Source of the DNA: Symbiodinium natans | Lineage: Eukaryota; Sar; Dinophyceae; Suessiales; Symbiodiniaceae | Direction of reading: 5' to 3' | NCBI GenBank assembly: GCA_905221605.1 | Contig: CAJNDS010002492.1 | Location: 188,001-252,000 of the forward strand | Length of the DNA: 64,000 bases | Shown here: piece after piece, positions 56,391 to 64,000 of the stretch | How the letters are laid out: each line of letters begins with the position of its first letter | How positions within the stretch are numbered: the stretch's first letter is position 1 | Program-made: the position numbers and the translations under genes | The notes under the pieces: generated by a model | Told to the model about the DNA's origin: nothing | The model's database searches: none | What the model saw: only the letters and a program-made list of their open reading frames with translations

Positions 56391-57200
56391 TTCCACCTGG
56401 GAAGATTTGGTATCCTAGGCGGTAATTAAGCAAGGGCTTTGATACCTCAAATGAGCCAACATAGTATCCTACTTAACCCCCCCCCCTCATACTTACGCTT
56501 GGGGGCACTTGTTGGCGCGCAACTGTATTCCATCGTGCGAAAACCGAAAGCCCGAAACTACAACGAAAGGGCATCACACGCGGCACCAAGCGTGGAGCTG
56601 CGTTCAAACGTTGGGCCGCGTGCCCTAAGCCAAGACCACCCGTAATTAGGCCCTAGCAGTTCTGCAAACCTTGTTTTGGCAACATGCTACCTTGTGTCTA
56701 TACTGAACTTGGAACCCCAGCAAACAACTATACTTTTGCTGTTTCTTAGGAAATAGAGTATTCAAAAATTAAAATTAAAAAATATTTCCAAGTACCCCTA
56801 AGGTGTAACCCTGCCCTGAACCCGCCATTCACGCACGCCCGCAACCCTGTTGCAATCCCGACTAAACAAGAACCAAACCCCTGTTGCAAAAAGCAAAAGC
56901 AAACCCTAAACCCCGTGCCACCGAACCATTTTGCATCTGGCGTCGTCGAGGCCCAAACCCGTCTTACATCTAGGCCTCGTGACAAATGCCGGGTAGGCAC
57001 ACTGCGAAGCGAGATGAACAGCACTCGTAAGTTCAAACCCTGAACCCCAAAACCCCAAAACCCCAGAACCCCAAATCCCAAATCCTCAAACCGCTAAACC
57101 CTTTTCCATCCGCTTTGATGAGCCGTAAACATGCAAATCCCTAAACCTCAAACCCGAAACCCAAAACCCGAAACTCTCTAAACCCGAAACCCCCCCCCCT
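56281..57200. other. Intergenic: poly-C and weak ORFs
   Basis: A C-only tract of more than 35 bases at about 56352-56389 and a C9 tract near 56470. A minus frame at 56746-57081 is open (SLRSVPTRHLSRGLDVRRVW) but has no recognisable family. Confidence 0.4.
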
Positions 57201-57665
57201 CAAACCCTAAACCCTAGACCCCAAACCCTAACCCTTTTGCCACTGGACGGCTAGCCAGACTCCATGCACCACCGAGCAAACCCTAACCCTAAACCCCAAA
57301 CCCCAAACCCTAAACCCTAAACCCCAAACCCCAAACCCCAAACCCTAAACCCTAAACCCCAACCCCCCAAAAGGCCCTAAGATGCCGCTACGAGGAATCT
57401 GCGGGCTCAGCCGTACTCGAAGAGTCGCCTGGTGGGCTGCCTCGGCGCGATTTTTCTGCTGGTTTTTTCCGGGAAGGGGGGAGGGTTTAGGGTTTATAGG
57501 GTTTAGGGTTTAGGGTTTAGGGTTTAGGGTTTAGAGTTTAGGGTTTAGGGTTTAGGGTTTAGGGCTTAGGGTTTAGGGTTTAGGGTTTAGGGTTTCGACT
57601 CTCACACTGGCGCATGCGCTGGGTTTAGGGTTTAGGGTTATTTGTTATTCGGGTTTAGGGTTTAG
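57201..57665. repeat. CCCTAAA/CCCCAAA and TTTAGGG tracts
   Basis: 57200-57360 mixes CCCTAAA with CCCCAAA variants; 57485-57595 is TTTAGGG with one TTTATAGGG; a short run lies at 57623-57663. Confidence 0.85.
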
Positions 57666-57846
57666 GTGGGGTTCAGGTTTCGCGTTGTTTCTTTGCTTTA
57701 GGGCTCTTGAGGTTGTTGTGATTTTGTTTCGGGTTTAGGCGAGAGTTCGGGCGTCTCGAGGTTGCCTTGGAAGTTTCAGTTCTAGGGGGGGGAGTATGGG
57801 GTCGCTATGGCCTTTAAGTTGTCCGTGGGGCTATGTAGGGCTGGAT

Positions 57847-57963
57847 GGTCACTTCTCTAAAGTGTGGTCCCTGTTGCTGTTCTGATTATAAGGCGGCCCC
57901 TCTTAAAGGACTCTTAATTAGGGTACAGTACCCGAAAAGGGGCCCTAATTCTGAGAACTGACC
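57847..57963. mobile_element. Inverted-repeat element, TTCTCTAA family
   Basis: GGTCACTTCTCTAAAGTGTG and, reversed, GGTCAGTTCTCAGAATTAGG at the ends. No target duplication seen. Confidence 0.55.
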
Positions 57964-58096
57964 CTTTGGGGGTTTGGGCGGGGGGGGGGGGGGGGAATAA
58001 GCGCTGCTGGTGAGGTGTGGGTGCCTAGTGGGATGTCCTAGCTTGCCTTTGCTCCTGACTGGCTCTTCTCAAGGTTTATGCCATAGGGTGCCTAAT

Positions 58097-58168
58097 TTGG
58101 GATGTTCCCCCTTATACTGACAGTCCATATCGTTCCTCTCAAGTGTTAGTATAAGGGGGACATCCCAA
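58097..58168. mobile_element. 72-bp hairpin element
   Basis: TTGGGATGTTCCCCCTTATA and, reversed, TTGGGATGTCCCCCTTATAC: near-perfect 20-bp arms around a ~30-bp loop. No target duplication. Confidence 0.55.
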
Positions 58169-59100
58169 TGCCGAATGCCCGAAGTCCCTACTCGGAAGAG
58201 CCAGTAGGATGTAGGCCCTCAGCTAAGCCAACCTTTCGCGCGCCGTGCCGTGCCGGAGTCTGCGTCGAGACGCGCAAAAAGTTGCACAAAAAGCGACAAC
58301 CACGGAACAGCGACAACACAATAACACACACACACACGAAAAAAAAAAAAAACAGACAGAAAGAGCGAGAAACACACAAAAGCCAGAAACGACGCAAAAT
58401 GCGCTAAAGCAAAAACGCAAAAGCAAAATGTGCGTGTCTTTGTTTGCTTTCTGTTCGTTTTGCTTCCGGGGCTTGGCAGGAGCTGTCACACCCACGGCGT
58501 CCTAGGTGGTAGGGGGTTTGTTTTTTTGCCACCCGCCTATAGCTGACAGCAACATGCTAAGGGCTTCGTGTAGGTTTAGAGCCACCAAGCACTCAAGCCT
58601 CCAAAAATCGGCTATCCCGAGCTCAAGAAGTCCTCTGGCAATCCAATGTCCTAATGTCCTCTTGAGGCCTCAGGACCCGAAACCCTAAACCCTAAACCCT
58701 ACACTCTAACCCTAAACCCTAAACCCCTAAACCCTAGAGGCCTCGAAAACTTGAGGTCCGCACACGCCGAAGTGTCCTCCCCGTCCAGCAGCATCATATC
58801 ATTCGTGAACTTGGGGTCCAAGTAGCCCTGCTTGTAGGGTTTATGGTTTAGGGGTTTAGGGTTTAGGGTTTAGGGTTTAGGGTTACTACTTGGGGTCCAT
58901 GTAGCCAAGGGTTGTAGGCGGCTTTGGCTTGCCAGCTTTGGCTTTATATAGCTTGTTGCCCTATAGTTTAGGGTTTAGGGTTTATAGTCTAAACTCCCGA
59001 AAACCCTGGGAGACATAGGGAACAAAGGGGGCACCCTGGGTGCTGTATGGGTTTTGTCTTCCGGCTGTCAGAGCCGAGTTTGTTGTCCCAGAAGCGCTTG
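58169..59100. other. Intergenic: low complexity and telomere-like tracts
   Basis: A-rich segment 58320-58430 (Lys-rich shadow ORFs); CCCTAAA 58680-58735; TTTAGGG 58836-58885 and 58966-58985. No gene supported. Confidence 0.65.
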
Positions 59101-59104
59101 CAGC

Positions 59105-59205
59105 GTAATATAGGGGTCGGAATAAATACTTATGGTATTCCCTTATGATTCATCATACTATAGTAACCCCCCAAAACCTATATTATTAAGGCCCCTATAG
59201 TATTT
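59105..59205. mobile_element. Introner-like element, ATAGGGGTCGG family
   Basis: ATATAGGGGTCGGAATAAAT at the left, ATTATTAAGGCCCCTATAG at the right. The open frames that follow on both strands (59218-59532) may be an exon, undecided. Confidence 0.55.
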
Positions 59206-59577
59206 CTGAGTTCATGTTTGGAATTTCAGCCCCCACGCAAGTGGCGCAAGTGCTTCGCGCCTCTGCAAAACATCGAAGTCTCAGCGCGCGCTGAGAAGAT
59301 CGAAGGCAGAAGATGTTGGACACGGGCGGCCACGAAGCAGTCCAGAAACACATCCAGCAAACTGCTTCCCGATTCCCTAAACCCAGACTCAGTTGTGCAA
59401 GAGCAAAACCCCGCCCCGGTCTGTTCAAGATGCCTCTGGCACGCTGTAGAGGGGCTTGTCCAGGAACTGTTTGTGGCCTGCTGGCAGGTTTGGGGCTTAT
59501 ACATGGTCTGTATGAATAATGAGAACAAATAAATAGAAAACAACCAAACTCACACACCATGACAAACACACGCACAC

Positions 59578-59960
59578 ACATGTATGTATGTATGTATGTA
59601 TGTATGTATGTATGTATGTATGTATGTATGTATGTATGTATGTATGTATGTATGTATGTATGTATGTATGTATGTATGTATGTATGTATGTATGTGTGTG
59701 TAAATAAATAGAAAAAACCAAAAAAGAAATAGCATATGTGTGTGTGCGGGTGAGTGTGAGTGTGTGGTGTGTGTGTGTGTGAGAGAGTGTGTGGTGTGTG
59801 TGTGTGTGTGTTTGTGCGTTTGTTTGTTTGATTGTGTCTTTATTTGTTTGTTTGTTTGGTTCTTTGTTGTTTGTTTGTGATGTTTTTTTCGGTTGTTTGC
59901 TTGTTTGTTTGCGCGGCTGAGTGGGTGTGGATGTTCGTGTGTGCGTGCGTGTGCGTAAAG
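59578..59960. repeat. (TATG)n and GT/TTTG microsatellites
   Basis: About 29 TATG units at 59578-59697, then TGTG-, GAGAGTGTGTGG- and TTTG-rich repeats to 59960. Shadow ORFs of Tyr-Ile-His-Thr repeats arise here. Confidence 0.95.
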
Positions 59961-60678
59961 TAAGAAACATTCATCACAACAATGTTGTTACAATGGAAGC
60001 AATATATATATATATATATGTATATTCCGTAGACAGTGTATGTGTTCCGGGTTTAGGGCCAGTTTAGGGCGTTGGCGCGGGGGGGGGGGGGGGGGGTTTT
60101 CTTTTTGCAGATTCTGCTTGGCGGTGTATGACTTCATTATTCAGGAGGGTTAAGGATCTAAGTCTTTACTTGAGGTTGTGCGAGTGTGTGGCTTGAGGGT
60201 TTGGCGTGTCGAGTACAAGTCTAGGGTGTACAGGAAGAGCACTCACATTCAACACGCCGACCCCTAAACCTTTTTCGAACAACACTTCACCCTGAACCCT
60301 CTCCCCTTCGCTGCCATGAACACCACAAATGTCGGCAACACAAGTCCTGAATCGAAAGCCATGCCATCACGAAGCCGATACAGTAACCCTAAATCCTAAA
60401 CCCTAAACCCTAAACGCTAAACCAGTACTTCAATCCACAGACGACAAGCCTGGATCGGAGGGGATGTCGGCCAAGGATTGGGGCAGAACCTGTTGCAGCT
60501 CCTGATTGGTGAAAGCATGTATGGCTCCAGGGCTTTTCACAGTCTATAAGGACCCCAAACCCTAAACCCTAAACCCTAAACCCTAAACCCTAAACCCTAA
60601 ACCCTAAACCCTAAACCCTAAACCCTAAACCCTGAACCCTTTTCTGGGACCACCTGGCCACCTGGCACGGGGCATTGG
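59961..60678. other. Intergenic: (TA)n, G18 and telomere-like tracts
   Basis: (TA)n 60002-60020, G tract 60079-60097, CCCTAAA 60380-60424 and 60553-60640. No gene supported. Confidence 0.7.
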
Positions 60679-60768
60679 TTAGGACGAGGTCTCCTCGTCG
60701 ACTTCGACCATCTCCTGATCCAGGAAGCTCTGGATGATCTTCAGCAGCTTCCGGTAACCTGTCGACAT
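60679..60768 (-). CDS. C-terminal exon of an unknown protein
   Basis: The minus frame reads STGYRKLLKIIQSFLDQEMV then EVDEETSS and stops at TAA (60679). Helical and acidic at the end. The upstream border is a telomere-like tract (60774-60805) followed by a second, diverged copy of the exon's first ~24 bp at about 60868-60892. An exon start at the ACAG|GT step or within the tract is possible. No family recognised. Confidence 0.4.
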   Translation of the reverse strand: MSTGYRKLLKIIQSFLDQEMVEVDEETSS

Positions 60769-62010
60769 GGGGGTTTAGGGTTTAGGGTTAAGGGTTTAGG
60801 GTTTAGGCCCCCTCTATTCAACTAGTCCTTATCTGGGGGTTTCGGGTTTAGGGGTTAGGGTTTAGGGTCTTCCGACAACCTGTCGATATGGGGTCGGAGT
60901 GGTTACTAAGAGTACTCCCCTTGTGATACGCACAGTTATACCATAGTAACCCCCCCCCCCCCGTTTTTTGCGGGACTTAACGATTACCACCTGACATGAC
61001 TCCACCCCCAAACCCTACCCTTCGCGACAGGCTTCGACCGAATCCGATCAGAACTCCCCACACCACCATATCCCAATCCCCTTAAACCCTAAACCCTAAA
61101 CCCTAAACCCTAAACCCTAAACCCTAAACCCTAAACCCTAAACCATATCCCAACCCCTGCACCCCAACCGCGAGTTGACCGTTGCTAGGCCTTCCTCGTC
61201 CTCTTGGGCTCTGCACCTGGCTCCATCGATACGAAAGTGCTCAAGACTGGGCTCTTAGGGTTTAGGGTTTAGGGTTTAGGGTCTGGGCTGATGCTGAAGT
61301 CTCTCTAGACCCTAAACCCTAAACCCTAAACCCCTTGTGCATGCAAACCCTAAACCCTAAACCCTAAACCCTAAACCCCCCAAACCAGACACCCCACCCC
61401 TGAGACCCCGCCCACCTGCGCATCAAAGCCCAAAATTCAATAAACCAGTCTGGGAACCTCCCTTGGCAACGGTCGTTAGCAGACCTCGGCCCTCCTTCAA
61501 AACGACTCGAACCTTGGAATGCATCCCATACCCTAAACCCTAAACCCTAAACCCTACACCCTACACCCTACACCCTACACCCTAAACCCTAAACCCTAAA
61601 CCCTAGACCGGGCCCCGAAAAGGAACGCCTTCAACAACCTAAACAGCCCCGAAAGCAACGGCGGATGGTACCCTTCCACGCCGCGGCTCAGCTCCTCAAG
61701 CAGATCGGCTGCCCTGAGAGGACTTGTTTAGGGTTTAGGGTTGCTTAGGGCTTCCCAAAACCCGGACCCGCAAAATTTCAGGGACCAGCGATGACAAAGG
61801 AGCCTGGAGAGAGACTAGAAGAGCTCTCAGGGTTAAGGCCTCAGCAGGATTTGTCAAGCCCTGGGCTCTGTTAAGAACTCTGTGCACGCGTGGGAATCCT
61901 CTCCGCCCTCCTCTGTGCACGGTTTAGGGTTTAGGGTTTAATCGCTCACACTCGGGCGAGGCACACACTGGGTTTAGGGTTTAGGGTATAGGGTTTAGGG
62001 TTTGGGATAT
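60769..62010. repeat. Dense telomere-like tracts
   Basis: Runs at 60774-60805, 60845-60870, 61083-61143, 61255-61280, 61307-61330, 61345-61378, 61530-61605 (with CCCTACA variants), 61728-61742, 61920-61940 and 61970-62005. An ATAGGGGTC-type introner left end starts at 60890. No clear gene. Confidence 0.85.
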
Positions 62011-62266
62011 CTCAAGAAGGAGCGACGGCAGAAATCAGATTTCCGCTGCTAGGGGCGGAGCTGGCTGAAGCTCTCCAGCACAAAGCCCGCTATCGCCTTC
62101 TCCTTGGCTCATAGTGCATGGGTGCATGGCAGACGTGCAGGGGGGGGGGGTCTTTGTGTAGTAGGAGTGAGGTTCATTTCACCCATGTGACCTGCACAGC
62201 CAAACCCCATCAACTCAACCCTAAGCGCTGTAGCTGAACCCTATCGACCCTGTTTTGGCCCATAAT

Positions 62267-62378
62267 CTTGGGGAGCAAATGAACCCTAAAAATAGGATCA
62301 CATACGTACCTATACCACGGGTATTTGAACCAGAGCCCGAGCCCCTTTTGGGCTTTTAGGGCTCATCCGGTTTTCAAG
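62267..62378. mobile_element. Introner-like element, ATGAACCC family
   Basis: CTTGGGGAGCAAATGAACCC and, reversed, CTTGAAAACCGGATGAGCCC, followed inward by TAAAA on both arms. Confidence 0.6.
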
Positions 62379-62384
62379 GAACCC

Positions 62385-62490
62385 CAACCCTAAACCCTAG
62401 GGCGCCAAACCCTAAACCCTAAACCCTAAACCCTAAACCCTAAACCCTAAACCCTAAACCCTAAACCCTAAACCCTAAACCCTAAACCCC
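62385..62490. repeat. CCCTAAA tract
   Basis: About 13 uninterrupted units (62407-62488) preceded by two partial ones. Confidence 0.9.
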
Positions 62491-62605
62491 ACAACACGCG
62501 GCATTATCGCTGCAGGCTCGCTGTGAATCCTTGGGAGCGCCTGGGGCCGATGCAGTCCGCAGCAAGGTGATGGCGAGCTTCCCTCTTGCGAGCCTAGGGT
62601 GGTTT
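62488..62605 (-). CDS. Possible exon between telomere-like tracts
   Basis: The minus frame RGKLAITLLRTASAPGAPKD then SQRACSDNAACC lies between two telomere-like tracts (62385-62490, 62605-62655). The exon edge at 62490 meets GGGGTTTAGGG. Weak evidence; unknown protein. Confidence 0.25.
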
Positions 62606-62824
62606 AGGGTTTAGGGTTTAGGTTGGGGCTCCAGGTTTATTTAGGGTTTAGGGCTTGCTTTTTTCCTGCCCCCCCCCCCCCTATTTTACATCGGAGGAGA
62701 AGTTTTTGAGAGAGTGTAAGAGAGTAAAACGTTATACGACACTGGGTCGGAAAAGCTCAGGTATTGTAACATACATGCCAGTGTTTACAGGCTTCATCAT
62801 GTGTCATCATGTAGGGTGATGCTC

Positions 62825-63170
62825 TCAATGTTGTCGCAACTGGCAAGCCGTGCCGGTTCATGTACAATGATGCAGAGTTGAGCCGTTATCAGTACTTCAA
62901 GTCCACTAGACATGTGGCGGCTGAAGCTGGCTGGGAACATCGCCCCACCAGCCAAAAAAAACACAACGTGAACAAACCGCTCGCAAGCTCCCTTGAATCA
63001 ATGCGACGCGTCGGGTTTAGGCTACTTGACTTACCACCCCCAGCTGTGACATTAGGATACGGGGCGAGGCTGCTACAGCTGCTACAAGCAGGCCAACTCC
63101 TTCACAGCCTTCCACCGGTTCAAACGATTTCTGCATATGGCGACGCACGTGAAACAAAACAGAGCCTGAC
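62825..63170 (+). CDS. Possible plus-strand exons, unknown protein
   Basis: Plus frame from about 62825: VVATGKPCRFMYNDAELSRY then QYFKSTRHVAAEAGWE. Farther on, a different frame (63055-63170) reads RGCYSCYKQANSFTAFHRFK then RFLHMATHVKQNRA before TGA. The frame change implies an intron or a frameshift between about 63000 and 63055. No family recognised. Confidence 0.4.
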
Positions 63171-63469
63171 CCCCCTTAACCTTTCAGGGCCGGGTCCAAT
63201 GTACTGCCGACATCAAGGGGCTCAGCTACTCCCTCAACCCTGAACCCTAAACCCTAAACCCTAAACCCTAAAACCCTGAACCCTAAACCCTAACCATCCC
63301 TACGCCACCAGTCGCACCTCTCTGGACTGCAGCCCTCGGAAAGCAGGCGGGGGTCTGGTACCTTCCCACGGCTCTGCTTTGGCGGTTGGAGGGTTCAGGG
63401 GTTTTCTGGGCTAGGGTTCTGCCATTTGGGGTTTAGGGTTCGGGATAGGGATTATACAGGATCAGAAAT

Positions 63470-63971
63470 GAGTCATAAATGTAAAAGTATGTTCAAACCT
63501 ACCCCGTGCTCGGTTCTTCCTTGTGCCGTCCGTCAAAGCCGCGGCTTAGGCTTTTTTTGGGCTCAGGGGATGTTCAGGGCTTTAGGGGTGCAGGGCGACT
63601 GCAGGCCAACCCCTGTTCTCAGCACAGAAGAGCTGCAGTTCACTGCAAGTGTGCTTCAACATGCCAAGGTCCTTGAAAGTCGTCTCTCGCGCAAGATTTC
63701 AAACCATGCATCTGGGAACTCTGATATTGGATCATCTGGGGGTTTCCGAAATTAGGGGTTAGTAGGGGTACCCTTTTTGTTTAAGGGGATTCTCTTCTAT
63801 TCTGGGATAGAACAGGCGTATCCCTCTTTCGTAAAATGCCCATTTAACCCTCTGCTACTCCAGCCTCAGAAGCCTGTGCGCTTTCTGGAAAGGCCCCTTG
63901 GCCGTGTGCCGCCGGGATACTGGCGTGCTGCTCACCACCCAATTCATGGGGATCTCGTGCCGAGCCCTTAA
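63470..63971 (+). CDS. Two plus-strand exons of an unknown protein around an introner
   Basis: First block to about 63737: PVLSTEELQFTASVLQHAKV then LESRLSRKISNHASGNSDIG. Second block from about 63850: LLLQPQKPVRFLERPLGRVP then PGYWRAAHHPIHGDLVPS and TAA at 63969-63971. Both are in the same frame and separated by an element starting GGGGGTTTCCGAAATTAGGG. No family recognised. Confidence 0.4.
63735..63848. mobile_element. Introner-like element, GGGGTTTCCGAAATTAGGG family
   Basis: Left ATCTGGGGGTTTCCGAAATT and right reversed AAATGGGCATTTTACGAAAG. Shares its left end with 7384 and, more distantly, with the proven intron at 44086-44210. Confidence 0.55.
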
Positions 63972-64000
63972 TTTCAGGGGCATCTTCTTGGGGCGCCGAA

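Noticed and set aside
58097-58168. Rho-independent-type terminator or ncRNA hairpin
   Set aside because: Eukaryotic context, and the arms resemble the other inverted-repeat elements; no transcript evidence.
59497-59970. 157-codon ORF with Tyr-Ile-His-Thr repeats
   Set aside because: Translation of a TATG microsatellite and GT-rich repeats.
1-64000. tRNA, rRNA, snRNA or spliced-leader RNA genes and CRISPR arrays
   Set aside because: No cloverleaf, conserved rRNA/snRNA core, intact leader sequence or regularly spaced repeat array was seen by eye.

Overview
The window looks like nuclear DNA of a dinoflagellate, most likely a Symbiodiniaceae-type alga. Four things point there: (i) short TTTAGGG/CCCTAAA tracts scattered in both orientations through almost every non-coding stretch; (ii) copies of the 3' end of the dinoflagellate spliced leader just upstream of three start codons; (iii) introns with GT, GC and apparently GA donors that can be traced to small inverted-repeat elements with target-site duplications (introner-like elements); (iv) very long single-ORF Ty1/copia retrotransposons. 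All family calls were made by eye from motifs; no search was run.

Layout. 1-1097 is the 5' part of an unrecognised minus-strand gene running off the left edge. 1140-2690 is telomere-like repeat plus an unusual 9-bp CCCTATAAA array. 2689-3660 (minus) is a gene for a sigma-54-activator-like AAA+ protein with two introner insertions. 3.7-10 kb is repeats, introner-like elements and small ambiguous ORFs. 10.1-16.3 kb holds a tandem duplication carrying two nearly identical secreted GH19 chitinase-like genes (minus). 21.8-25 kb holds a third, diverged unit in which the GH19 domain is absent and PAN/Apple repeats plus two Cys-rich modules are present; it has gained two introner introns that its paralogues lack. 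25-33 kb is repeats and isolated exons, including a Lys/Glu/Ala-rich C-terminal region with an introner.

33166-43217 is a complete 10.05-kb copia element (179-bp LTRs, TAACC duplication, 3143-aa polyprotein with unusual membrane and coiled-coil extensions). 43.7-46.6 kb contains minus-strand exons of a SAP-type or acidic nuclear-looking protein, again broken by introners. 46776-55613 is a second complete copia element (216-bp LTRs, GAATC duplication). Its polyprotein carries, between protease and integrase, a cytosine-methyltransferase-like domain and a 2-oxoglutarate/Fe(II) dioxygenase-like domain. 55.6-64 kb is mostly telomere-like and simple repeats with scattered exons.

How it fits together. 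The chitinase-family units carry spliced-leader remnants at their 5' ends, as expected if an ancestor was a reverse-transcribed mRNA. The unit was duplicated, one copy exchanged its catalytic domain, and that copy then regained introns by transposon insertion. Reading frames across several other introner insertions are restored exactly when the element and one target duplication are removed. Telomere-like tracts differ between paralogous segments, so they are acquired locally and are not chromosome ends. Both copia elements have LTR pairs without visible differences and intact ORFs, so both are recent insertions.
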